From Alterirhizorhabdus solaris (GTDB taxonomy: Bacteria; Pseudomonadota; Alphaproteobacteria; Sphingomonadales; Sphingomonadaceae): a stretch of DNA of 64,000 nucleotides. The first letter of the stretch is position 1; each line of letters starts with the position of its first letter. The stretch lies in the NCBI RefSeq assembly GCF_007785815.1, contig NZ_VNIM01000009.1, positions 1-64,000 on the forward strand. Direction: 5' to 3'. Below, in pieces: positions 44,802-52,730 of the stretch. Made by a program: the position numbers and the translations under genes. The notes below the pieces were generated by a model. The model did no database searches. It worked only from the letters and a program-made list of their open reading frames with translations, and was not told the origin of the DNA.

Positions 44802-45767
44802 ATGTCGCTCATGGACGTTTTGATCAGCGAGGTCGGTCCGCGCGACGGGTTGCAGAGCATCGCGGCGACCATGCCGACCGATGCCAAGAAGGCATGGATC
44901 GACGGTGCCGTGGCGGCCGGCGTCAGCGAGATCGAGGTGGGCAGTTTCGTGCCGCCCAAACTTCTGCCGCAGCTCGCCGACACGGCCGAGATCGTCGCTT
45001 ATGCCCGGGGACTGCCGGGGCTGACGGTGGCCGTGCTCGTCCCCAACGCACGCGGCGCGGCGGATGCGCTGGCGGCGGGCGCGCACAAGATCACGCTGCC
45101 GCTGTCGTGCAGCGAATCCCACAGTCTCGCTAACCTGCGGAAGACGCACGCGCAGGTGCTGGAGGAGGCGCGGCAGATCGCCGGCATGATCCGCGCGCTG
45201 CCGGCAGAACGCCGCCCGCATTTCGAGGGCAGCCTCTCCACGGCATTCGGCTGCACGATCGAGGGGGAGGTGCCCCGCGCCAAGGTGGTCGCGCTGGCCG
45301 AGGCGCTGATGGCGGCGGGCTGCGACGAGGTGGGTCTGGCCGACACGACCGGCTATGCCGACCCGGTCTCCGTCAAGGCGATGATCGCCGCGCTCTGGGC
45401 GGCGCTGGGGCGTGAGGCGCTGACCGGCATCCATCTCCACAACACCCGCGGCCTCGGCCTCGCCAACGTGCTGGCCGCCTACGACGCGGGGCTGACCACC
45501 TTCGACAGTTCGCTCGGTGGCCTTGGCGGATGCCCGTTCGCGCCGGGGGCAAGCGGCAACATCGTGACCGAGGATCTCGTCTTCATGTTCGAGGCGATGG
45601 GCGTGCGGACCGGCATCGACCTGGAACGGCTGTTCGACGTGCGGGAGCGCGTCGCGGCGGCGCTCGGCGACGAACCGCTCTATGGATTTTCGCCGCTTGC
45701 GGGGCTGCCGCTGGGCTTCAGGCCGGCCACGGCCCGGAATACGATCATGGAAGGAGAACCGGCGTGA
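44802..45767 (+). CDS. Hydroxymethylglutaryl-CoA-lyase-like enzyme
   Basis: 321 residues from ATG 44802 (AAGGTAGG just upstream). DRE-TIM barrel: VGPRDGLQ (residue 11), ADTTGYADPVSVKAMI, HLHNTRGLGLANVLAAYDAG and the family signature LGGCPFAPGASGN with its active-site Cys. Cleaves 3-hydroxy-3-methyl-dicarboxyl-CoA esters to acetyl-CoA plus a keto acid. With the divergent CoA-transferase it could act on a citramalyl-CoA-like or HMG-CoA-like ester. First gene of the operon running to 52364; the next gene overlaps by 4 nt (GTGA). Confidence 0.92.
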   Translation: MSLMDVLISEVGPRDGLQSIAATMPTDAKKAWIDGAVAAGVSEIEVGSFVPPKLLPQLADTAEIVAYARGLPGLTVAVLVPNARGAADALAAGAHKITLPLSCSESHSLANLRKTHAQVLEEARQIAGMIRALPAERRPHFEGSLSTAFGCTIEGEVPRAKVVALAEALMAAGCDEVGLADTTGYADPVSVKAMIAALWAALGREALTGIHLHNTRGLGLANVLAAYDAGLTTFDSSLGGLGGCPFAPGASGNIVTEDLVFMFEAMGVRTGIDLERLFDVRERVAAALGDEPLYGFSPLAGLPLGFRPATARNTIMEGEPA

Positions 45768-46444
45768 CGATCATCGGGACGAAGATGGTGTGCGACGACA
45801 AGACCGCCCGCCAGTTGTTCGAGGAGACGATCGCGAAGCCGAATCGCGTCAAGTTCGGCTTCGGCAAAAAGCTCGCGATCGTGAACGTCGATTTCCAGTG
45901 CGCGTACACGCGGATCGACGAGTTCGCGACGGCCTATGAAACCGATCCCCGCCAGATCGAGCATACCAATACCATCTCGAACCTCGCGCGTGCCAAGGGG
46001 ATGCCGGTCGTCTGGACGCATGTCGCCTACGCCGAGGACGGATCGGATTGCGGGATATGGGGCACGCGGACGGACACGCCGGATTCGTTGCAGAACATCA
46101 AGTACGGCAGCCGTCGATACGCGTTCGACGAGCGCTGCGAGATCGATCCGACGGACACGATCTACACCAAGCGGATGCCGTCCGCCTTCTTCGAGACGCC
46201 GCTCCAGTCACTGCTCGTCTTCCACGGCGTCGATACGGTGGTGGTGACGGGCGGCTCCACCTCCGGTTGCGTGCGCGCGACGGCGGTGGACTCGCTGTCG
46301 CGCGGTTACCGCACCATCGTCCCGATCGAGACGTGCGCGGACAAGCATGAGAGCTTCCACTTCGCGAACCTCACCGACCTTGCGATCAAATATGCCGATG
46401 TCGAACCCGTTCAGGTCGTGATCGACTGGCTGGAGGCGCAGTGA
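45764..46444 (+). CDS. Isochorismatase-fold amidohydrolase (N-carbamoylsarcosine-amidase-like)
   Basis: 226 residues from GTG 45764. Complete triad for the Cys amidases of this fold: Asp in NVDFQCAYTR (about 43), Lys in IYTKRMPSAFF (about 132) and Cys in GGSTSGCVRATAVD (about 168). Family members hydrolyse N-carbamoyl or primary amides to acid plus ammonia. Placed between the lyase and two PuuE-like genes, it fits release of ammonia from a half-amide formed by imide opening. In contrast, the fold relative at 10768 lacks the Cys. Confidence 0.9.
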   Translation: MTIIGTKMVCDDKTARQLFEETIAKPNRVKFGFGKKLAIVNVDFQCAYTRIDEFATAYETDPRQIEHTNTISNLARAKGMPVVWTHVAYAEDGSDCGIWGTRTDTPDSLQNIKYGSRRYAFDERCEIDPTDTIYTKRMPSAFFETPLQSLLVFHGVDTVVVTGGSTSGCVRATAVDSLSRGYRTIVPIETCADKHESFHFANLTDLAIKYADVEPVQVVIDWLEAQ

Positions 46445-47334
46445 TGCGCGAGGGCGAAGCCGATCCCGGCCTGTACGATTACCTGCCCTATCGCGACCGG
46501 CCGAAGATCGCGTGGCCGGACGGCAAGACGGTGGCCGTGTGGGTGTCGCCCAACCTCGAGTTCTACGAACTCGATCCGCCCGCCAACCCGCATCGCAAGA
46601 GCTGGCCAAAGCCCCACCCGGACGTTGTCGGCTATTCGCACCGCGACTACGCCAACCGCGTCGGCCACTGGCGCATGGCCGAGATGATGGAGGAGCACGG
46701 CTTCAAGGGCTCGGTCTCGCTGTCGGTCGCCCTTTGCCAGCATGTGCCCGAGGTGGTGGAGAACGCCAACCGGCTCGGCTGGGAGTTCTTCTCGCACGGG
46801 ATCTACAACACTCGCTACAGCTACGGCATGGACGAGGCGCAGGAGCGGCTCATCATCGAGGATTCGATCCGGACGGTGCGCGAGGCGACCGGCCAGACGA
46901 TCAGGGGATGGCTCGCCCCGGCGCTGACGCACACGCCGCGCACGCTCGATCTCATCGCCGAATATGGCATGACCTATACCTGCGACCTGTACCATGACGA
47001 CCAGCCGATGCCGGTCGCGACCCGCAGCGGGCAGCTCATCTCGATGCCGTACAGCCTCGAGGTGAACGACCACTACGGCTTCTTCATCTACAACATGAGC
47101 CCGCGCGAATATGCGCAGACGCTGATCCGGCAATATGACCGTCTGGCGGACGAGGGCGCTCAATCCGGTACGGTGATGTGCATCCCGCTGCACAGCTACC
47201 TGATCGGGCAGCCGCATCGCATCGGCGCATTCGAGGAGGTGTTGCGGCACATCGCGGCGGACGGGCGCGCGTGGATCACCCGGTCGGGCGACATCGCGGA
47301 CCATTATCTCGCCCAGCGCGGAGCCGTGGCATGA
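46444..47334 (+). CDS. PuuE-like polysaccharide-deacetylase-fold amidohydrolase (copy 1)
   Basis: 296 residues from ATG 46444; GTG 46441 overlaps the previous stop and is an alternative. NodB-type barrel of the allantoinase PuuE branch: YSHRDYANRVGHWRMAEMM, FFSHGIYNTRYSYGMDEAQE (conserved His of the barrel) and RGWLAPALTHTPRTLDLIAE. This branch opens small cyclic ureides and imides rather than polysaccharides. Cytosolic, no signal peptide. Together with copy 2 it is the best candidate for the ring-opening imidase or lactamase step. Confidence 0.85.
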   Translation: MREGEADPGLYDYLPYRDRPKIAWPDGKTVAVWVSPNLEFYELDPPANPHRKSWPKPHPDVVGYSHRDYANRVGHWRMAEMMEEHGFKGSVSLSVALCQHVPEVVENANRLGWEFFSHGIYNTRYSYGMDEAQERLIIEDSIRTVREATGQTIRGWLAPALTHTPRTLDLIAEYGMTYTCDLYHDDQPMPVATRSGQLISMPYSLEVNDHYGFFIYNMSPREYAQTLIRQYDRLADEGAQSGTVMCIPLHSYLIGQPHRIGAFEEVLRHIAADGRAWITRSGDIADHYLAQRGAVA

Positions 47335-48260
47335 CCCTCGATCCCGCCTATCTCGATTATGCCCATCGCCGCGAGGGCATGGATCACGACCTCTACCCCT
47401 GGTCGAACCTGTTCTCACGCCCGCCGCTGGCGTGGCCGAACGGTGAGAAGGTGCTGAGCTGGATCGTGATCGACCTCGAATGGTTTCCGATCACGCCCGA
47501 TGCCAAGCCGTTCCTCGCGCCGGGGCACATGCAGACGGCCTACCCGGATTACCGCCACTATACGTCGCGCGACTATGGCAACCGGGTCGGCATCTACCGA
47601 TTGCTCGACGCGCTGGACAAGGCAGGCGCGAAGGCGAGCGTCGCGATGAACAGCGCGATCGCCGATCGCTATCCCGCGCTGGTGCGCGATATCGTCCTGG
47701 CCGGGCACGAGATCATCGCCCACGCCACCGACATGAACGCCACCATCGCGACGGGCGTGGCCGAGGCAGACGAACGGGAGATGATCGCCGCCAGCCTTGC
47801 GGGCCTGACCCGGACGACGGGTGCGGCCCCCCGGGGCTGGCTCTCGATCGCCCGCTCGCAATCGTTCAACACCCCGGCGCTGCTGGCCGAGGCGGGCATC
47901 GCTTATTGCTGCGACTGGGTGAACGACGACCTGCCGTACCGGATGACGACCTCCAACGGGCCGATCCTCAACCTGCCGCTCAACCACGAACTGTCCGATC
48001 GCCAGATCCTCAACGTGCAGCAGCAATCGATGGCGAGCTATTGCGAACAGATCCGCGACGCGTTCGACTGGCTGGCGCGGGAGGCGGAAACGTCGGGCGG
48101 CGGGCGGATGCTCGCGCTGAACGTCACGCCGTACATCACCGGCCTGCCGTACCGCATGGCGGAGTTCGAGGCGTTGCTGATGTGGCTTGCCGGGCAACCC
48201 GGCCACGGTTTTGCCACTGGCGCGCAGATCGCGGCGTCGGCCGATGCCCAGCTTGGCTGA
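47331..48260 (+). CDS. PuuE-like polysaccharide-deacetylase-fold protein (copy 2)
   Basis: 309 residues from ATG 47331 (ATGA overlap). Same branch as copy 1: [40 protein letters not shown] (the barrel His, but surrounding residues differ from copy 1) and [20 protein letters not shown]. The proteins are clearly homologous yet well diverged, so the two may form a heteromer or act on two different rings. Cytosolic. Its stop precedes ATG 48265 of the LeuC-type gene by 4 nt. Confidence 0.83.
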   Translation: MTLDPAYLDYAHRREGMDHDLYPWSNLFSRPPLAWPNGEKVLSWIVIDLEWFPITPDAKPFLAPGHMQTAYPDYRHYTSRDYGNRVGIYRLLDALDKAGAKASVAMNSAIADRYPALVRDIVLAGHEIIAHATDMNATIATGVAEADEREMIAASLAGLTRTTGAAPRGWLSIARSQSFNTPALLAEAGIAYCCDWVNDDLPYRMTTSNGPILNLPLNHELSDRQILNVQQQSMASYCEQIRDAFDWLAREAETSGGGRMLALNVTPYITGLPYRMAEFEALLMWLAGQPGHGFATGAQIAASADAQLG

Positions 48261-48264
48261 TCGC

Positions 48265-49638
48265 ATGGCGCGGACCCTGTACGGAAAACTGTGGGACACC
48301 CATGTCGTCGCGGAGGCGGACGGCAAGGCGCTGCTCTACATCGACCGCCACCTGCTGCACGAGGTATCGACGCCGCAAAGCTTCGAGGCGCTGCGCGAGG
48401 ATGGCCTCACCGTGCGTCGCCCCGAGACGCAGCTGGCGGTGGCCGATCACAGCGTTCCCACGCACGATCGGGACAAGCCGATCGACGACCGCCAAGCAGC
48501 CGCGCAGGTCGCGCTGCTGGAGCGCAACTGTGCCGCGTTCGGGATCGAGTATCTGCCGCTGGCGGGAAACGATCAGGGGATCGTCCATGTGATCGGGCCG
48601 GAACTGGGCTTCACCCTGCCGGGGATCACGCTCGTCTGCGGGGATAGCCACACCAGCACGCACGGCGCGTTCGGCGCGCTCGCATTCGGGATCGGCGCCT
48701 CGGAATGCGGCACCGTCATGGCCACGCAGACGCTGTGGCAGGCACGGGCGCGGACGATGCGCGTGACGTTCACCGGGCGGCTTGCGCCGGGGGTGAGCGC
48801 CAAGGACATGGCGCTCGCCTTCATCGGCGAAGTCGGTGCGTCGGGGGCGGTCGGCCATGCGGTCGAATATGCCGGCGAGGCGGTGGCGGCGCTCTCGATG
48901 GAGGGCCGCATGACCCTGTGCAACATGACGATCGAGGCGGGCGCGCGCACCGGCCTCGTCGCGCCGGACGAGACGACGTTCGCCTACCTGCGGGATCGCC
49001 CGCGCGCGCCGCGGGGCGAGCAGTGGGATGCCGCCGTCGCTTTCTGGCGCACGCTCGCCAGCGATGCCGATGCCGCGTTCGATCGCGAGATCGTGATCGC
49101 GGCGGACGGCATCGCGCCGCACGTCACCTTCGGGACCAGCCCGGATCAGGTCGTGCCGCTCGGCACGGTGCTGCCGGCCGACGCGCGCTTCGACAGGGCG
49201 CTGCATTACATGGACCTCCGGCCGGGTGACGCGATGGAAGGCGTGCCGATCGACCACGCGTTCATCGGCAGCTGCACCAACGGCCGGCTGGAAGATCTGC
49301 GCGCGGCGGCGGCGGTCATCCGGGGCAGGCATGTGGCCGACGGGGTGCGCGCGCTCGTCGTGCCCGGCTCGATGCGGGTGAAGGCGGCGGCGGAGGCGGA
49401 AGGGCTTGACCGGCTGTTCGTGGCGGCGGGGTTCGAATGGCGCGAGCCGGGCTGCTCGCTGTGCGTCGCGATGAACGACGATCGCCTGCCGCCCGGCGCG
49501 CGCTGCGCCTCCACCTCCAACCGCAATTTCGAGGGACGGCAGGGCGCCGGCGCGCGCACGCACCTGATGAGCCCGGCGATGGTCGCCGCCGCCGCGCTGG
49601 CGGGCCGCATCGTCGACGTGCGGCAGGTGGCGCGATGA
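48265..49638 (+). CDS. LeuC-type hydratase large subunit (pair 2)
   Basis: 457 residues from ATG 48265, which gives the standard [14 protein letters not shown] start; ATG 48244 would add seven residues and overlap the previous gene. Iron-sulfur ligands IGSCTNGR and GCSLCVAMN; substrate loop [20 protein letters not shown] as in true LeuC. The next segment reads [13 protein letters not shown] where the family usually has xSEVEHVLATQT, so a conserved Glu-His pair is changed. It differs throughout from pair 1, consistent with a second substrate. Confidence 0.9.
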   Translation: MARTLYGKLWDTHVVAEADGKALLYIDRHLLHEVSTPQSFEALREDGLTVRRPETQLAVADHSVPTHDRDKPIDDRQAAAQVALLERNCAAFGIEYLPLAGNDQGIVHVIGPELGFTLPGITLVCGDSHTSTHGAFGALAFGIGASECGTVMATQTLWQARARTMRVTFTGRLAPGVSAKDMALAFIGEVGASGAVGHAVEYAGEAVAALSMEGRMTLCNMTIEAGARTGLVAPDETTFAYLRDRPRAPRGEQWDAAVAFWRTLASDADAAFDREIVIAADGIAPHVTFGTSPDQVVPLGTVLPADARFDRALHYMDLRPGDAMEGVPIDHAFIGSCTNGRLEDLRAAAAVIRGRHVADGVRALVVPGSMRVKAAAEAEGLDRLFVAAGFEWREPGCSLCVAMNDDRLPPGARCASTSNRNFEGRQGAGARTHLMSPAMVAAAALAGRIVDVRQVAR

Positions 49639-50225
49639 AGCCGCTTTCCACCGTGACCGGGCAGGCCATTTCGCTGCGCGAGGCCGATGTCGATACGGAC
49701 ATCATCTATCCCGCCCGCTTCCTGCTCGTCACCGAGAAGAAGGGGCTGGGCGCCTATGCGTTCGCCGACCGGCGGGCAACTCCGGGATTCCCGATCGGCG
49801 AGGACAACGATCGCGGCATCCTGATCGCCGGCCCCAATTTCGGCTGCGGGTCGAGCCGGGAACAGGCGCCCTGGGCGATCGGCGATCTCGGCATCCGCGT
49901 CGTCATCGCCGAAAGCTTCGGCGAGATCTTCTACGGCAACTGCTTCCGCAACGGGATGCTGCCGATCCGGCTCGACGCCGCGCAGGTGGCCGCGCTCCAC
50001 GACGTGGCGGAGGCGGGGGGCACGATCGATGTCGATCTCGCAGCCCGCACCGTTTCCGCAGCCGGCGACGTGCTCCCGTTCGACATCGCCGACGACCGGC
50101 GCGAGGCGCTCCTCAACGGCTGGAACGACACGCTTCGCATCCTGGCACTTCATCAAGACGACGTTTCCCGCTTCGAGGCGGCGCAGCGACGCGCCGCCCC
50201 CTGGCTCTGGACAGCAAGGATTTAA
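49635..50225 (+). CDS. LeuD-type hydratase small subunit (pair 2)
   Basis: 196 residues from ATG 49635 (ATGA overlap with LeuC). Swivel domain with [34 protein letters not shown] and [17 protein letters not shown]. Completes the second hydro-lyase. The lyase of the isocitrate-lyase family follows after 2 nt, suggesting that the hydrated product is its substrate. Confidence 0.9.
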   Translation: MKPLSTVTGQAISLREADVDTDIIYPARFLLVTEKKGLGAYAFADRRATPGFPIGEDNDRGILIAGPNFGCGSSREQAPWAIGDLGIRVVIAESFGEIFYGNCFRNGMLPIRLDAAQVAALHDVAEAGGTIDVDLAARTVSAAGDVLPFDIADDRREALLNGWNDTLRILALHQDDVSRFEAAQRRAAPWLWTARI

Positions 50226-50227
50226 AC

Positions 50228-51082
50228 ATGGCCGATACCCGCCTCCGCGACAGGCTCGCGAGCAAGGACTTCTTCGTCGTTCCCGGTATCCACGACATGA
50301 TTTCGGCCGTGATCGCCGATCGCGTCGGTTTCGAGATCGTCTATGGCACCGGCTACTGGCTGACCGCCTCCGCCTACGGCCTGCCGGACGCAGGGCTCGT
50401 CACCTACACGCAGATGCTCGACCGACACGCGACGATCATGCGGACGAGCAAGGCCGCGCTGATCGCGGATGCCGACACCGGCTTCGGCGGGCTGCTCAAC
50501 GTGCAGCATACCGTGCGCGGCTATGAGGCGGCGGGCATCTCCGCGATCCAGATCGAGGATCAGGAATTCCCCAAGAAGTGCGGCCACACGCCAGGCCGCC
50601 GCGTGGTGCCCATCAAGGACATGGTCCAGAAGATCAGGGTCGCGGCCGAGACGCGCGACGACCTGCTCATCATCGCGCGCACCGATGCGCGCCAGTCCGA
50701 GGGGCTGGACAGCGCGCTGCGCCGGCTCGAGGCCTATTCGAAGGCCGGTGCCGACATCCTCTTTCCGGAGGCGATGGAGAGCGAGGAGGAGATGCGGCAG
50801 GCCTGCGCCGCCTTCGACAAGCCGGTGATGGCGAACATGGCCAATGGCGGATCGACCCCGATCCTGAAGGGCGACGTGTTGCGCGACATCGGCTACGCCT
50901 TTGCCATCTACCCCTCGCTTTCCAGCCTGATCGCCGCCTCCGCGATCGAAACCGCGTTCATCCGGCTGCGCGACGGGGGCGACGGCGAGCCGGCCGACCT
51001 GCCCATGTTCGACTTCAAGGAGTTCTGCGGCCTCATCGGCTTTCAGGACGTGTGGGATTTCGAGAAAAAGTGGGCGCTCTGA
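50228..51082 (+). CDS. Isocitrate lyase/PEP mutase-family lyase (2,3-dimethylmalate or methylisocitrate lyase type)
   Basis: 284 residues. GIHDMISAVIADRVGFEIVY at the start, metal loop DADTGFGG (about 82), IEDQEFPKKCGHTPGRR (about 112) with the K-K-C-G-H active-site loop, and ARTDARQSEGLD. The Cys in KKCGH is the acid catalyst of true lyases (isocitrate, methylisocitrate, dimethylmalate) and is absent from mutases and hydrolases. Placed right after a LeuCD pair, it mirrors the dimethylmaleate hydratase - dimethylmalate lyase sequence of anaerobic nicotinate breakdown, giving pyruvate or glyoxylate plus a short acid. Confidence 0.88.
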   Translation: MADTRLRDRLASKDFFVVPGIHDMISAVIADRVGFEIVYGTGYWLTASAYGLPDAGLVTYTQMLDRHATIMRTSKAALIADADTGFGGLLNVQHTVRGYEAAGISAIQIEDQEFPKKCGHTPGRRVVPIKDMVQKIRVAAETRDDLLIIARTDARQSEGLDSALRRLEAYSKAGADILFPEAMESEEEMRQACAAFDKPVMANMANGGSTPILKGDVLRDIGYAFAIYPSLSSLIAASAIETAFIRLRDGGDGEPADLPMFDFKEFCGLIGFQDVWDFEKKWAL

Positions 51083-51164
51083 GAGTCCGTTTGAAAACTT
51101 GCGGAAAAGCAAGTTTCGAGGCGGTGCCGCGAAACGCGCCGCGGCGCGTTTCCAAACAGACTCT
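51082..51164. repeat. Nested palindromic intergenic element
   Basis: Outer arms of 17 nt (51082-51098 and 51148-51164, 15 of 17 matching when folded) enclose a small hairpin (CTTGC-GGAAAA-GCAAG, 51098-51113) and a perfect 22-nt palindrome (51131-51152). It lies in the 142-nt gap between the lyase and alcohol dehydrogenase genes. Could attenuate transcription, stabilise mRNA or be a mobile palindromic unit. No U-tract. Confidence 0.7.
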
Positions 51165-51224
51165 GACGCCCCTTCGCCCCCCTCTGCCCCGACCGGCCCC
51201 CAAGCCGGCATTCGTCTGGACCGG

Positions 51225-52364
51225 ATGACCATGGACATCACCGCCGCCGTTCTCGCGCGCACGGGCGACAATGCGCGCCCCTATGCCGCCAACCGCCCGC
51301 TGGAGCTTGCCACGTTGACGCTCGATCCGCCCCGGCCGGGCGAACTGCTCGTGCGGATCGATGCGGCGGGCCTGTGCCATTCGGATCTCTCCGTGGTGAA
51401 CGGCGATCGGCCGCGCCCGATGCCGATGGCGCTCGGCCATGAGGCGACCGGCATCGTCGAGGCGCTGGGCAGCGCGGACGATACGCAATTCGCGATCGGC
51501 GACCGCGTCATCCTCGCCTTTCTGCCTTCCTGCGGGGAGTGCGTGCGCTGCAAGGGCGGCGAGCCGTACATGTGCGCGGCGGGTGCCGCGGCGAACGGGG
51601 AAGGGCGGCTGCTGAATGGCGGCCGCCGGCTGCATGACGCGGGTGGGCATGACGTTCACCACCATCTAGGCGTGTCGGCCTTCGCGACGCACGCGGTCGT
51701 TGACCGCCGCTCGGCGGTGAGGGTGGACAAGGACATTCCGGCGCACATTGCCGCGCTGTTCGGCTGCGCGGTGCTGACGGGCGCGGGCGCGGTCATCAAT
51801 TCGGCCGTGGTGCGGCCGGGGGAAAACGTGCTCGTCTATGGGCTGGGCGGCGTCGGTCTGTCGGCGCTGCTCGCCGCGCGCGCCAGCGGCGCGGGGGCGA
51901 TCGTGGCGGTCGATCCCTCTGCCGAGAAGCGGGCGATCGCAACGGATCTGGGCGCGGTCGCGCTGGACGTGGGCGAGACGGCGCGGCTGGGCGAACTGTT
52001 TCCGGCGGGCGGCGCGGATGTGGTCATCGAGACGGTCGGCAAGGCGGCGGTGTTGCAGGCGGCCTATGCGGCGGCACGGCGGGGCGGGCGCATCGTGACG
52101 GTGGGCCTGCCCAACCCTGCGGAGGCGTTCACCATCCCGGCCATCTCGCTGGTCGCGGACGGCAAGACGCTGATCGGTTCGTACATGGGGTCGGCCATAC
52201 CGGCGCGCGATATTCCGCGTTACATCGCCATGTGGCGGGCGGGGCGGCTGCCGGTCGAAACGCTGCTGACCTCGATCAGCCCGCTGTCCGGGATCAACAC
52301 GCTGCTCGACGGCCTGGCGGACGGGAGCGCGATCCGGCAGGTGATGGTGCCGGACCCCGCCTGA
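51225..52364 (+). CDS. Zinc-dependent alcohol dehydrogenase
   Basis: 379 residues from ATG 51225; ATG 51231 is an alternative. Catalytic zinc ligands in GLCHSDLSV and GHE; structural zinc loop CGECVRCKGGEPYMC with four Cys; Rossmann motif GLGGVGLSALLAARASGA. Complete medium-chain ADH of the class I/III type, with a short His-rich insert (GGHDVHHHLG). Last gene of the plus-strand operon from 44802, after the palindromic element. Probably oxidises an alcohol or aldehyde intermediate. Confidence 0.9.
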   Translation: MTMDITAAVLARTGDNARPYAANRPLELATLTLDPPRPGELLVRIDAAGLCHSDLSVVNGDRPRPMPMALGHEATGIVEALGSADDTQFAIGDRVILAFLPSCGECVRCKGGEPYMCAAGAAANGEGRLLNGGRRLHDAGGHDVHHHLGVSAFATHAVVDRRSAVRVDKDIPAHIAALFGCAVLTGAGAVINSAVVRPGENVLVYGLGGVGLSALLAARASGAGAIVAVDPSAEKRAIATDLGAVALDVGETARLGELFPAGGADVVIETVGKAAVLQAAYAAARRGGRIVTVGLPNPAEAFTIPAISLVADGKTLIGSYMGSAIPARDIPRYIAMWRAGRLPVETLLTSISPLSGINTLLDGLADGSAIRQVMVPDPA

Positions 52365-52382
52365 GCGAAAGGTGGCCGCTCC

Positions 52383-52616
52383 TCAGCGCGCGGATCGGCC
52401 GTCGAGGCCGTCGATCCGCGCCTGCAATCGGGTAAGCACCGACGCACGGATCGGCTCCCCCGCGATGAGCTTGCGCCAGGTATTGTAGCTGATGCCGAAC
52501 TGCTCGGTCAGCGCCGCATCGGTGCGGCGATCCACCATGGCTTGCAGGCGATCGACCAGATCGGGATTGACCGGACGGCAGCCCTTGGACTGCGGCGGCG
52601 GGGCCGGGTGGTGCAT
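52383..52616 (-). CDS. Small HTH-type DNA-binding protein
   Basis: 77 residues from ATG 52616 (GAGGG 5-6 nt upstream). A start further upstream would read through the regulatory palindrome. A helix-turn-helix is likely at about 20-60 (VDRRTDAALTEQFGISYNTW, then RKLIAGEPIRASVLTRLQAR). Pro-rich N-terminus. Convergent with the alcohol dehydrogenase. It has its own copy of the regulon palindrome, so it may be a secondary regulator within the island. The exact family is not recognised. Confidence 0.7.
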   Translation of the reverse strand: MHHPAPPPQSKGCRPVNPDLVDRLQAMVDRRTDAALTEQFGISYNTWRKLIAGEPIRASVLTRLQARIDGLDGRSAR

Positions 52617-52668
52617 GATCGCCCTCGTCTCTGTGCGGGCGCGGGGGGAGGACCGCGCCGTCCCCCAT

Positions 52669-52688
52669 TTGATATAAAGACAATACAA
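52669..52688. promoter_or_regulatory. Regulon palindrome, site 9 (small HTH gene)
   Basis: Reads TTG-AT-ATA-AAGA-CAA-TA-CAA, 10 of 12 fixed positions, differing from site 8 at one base. It lies 52 nt upstream of ATG 52616. Confidence 0.72.
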
Positions 52689-52730
52689 ATATGGCAAGCG
52701 CGAAGCGGGCCGACGTGCGGGAAAACGTCG

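Noticed and set aside
41437-50225. Leucine biosynthesis operon
   Set aside because: Two LeuCD pairs are present without leuA or leuB, embedded between CoA-transferase, amidohydrolases and lyases under a catabolic regulator.
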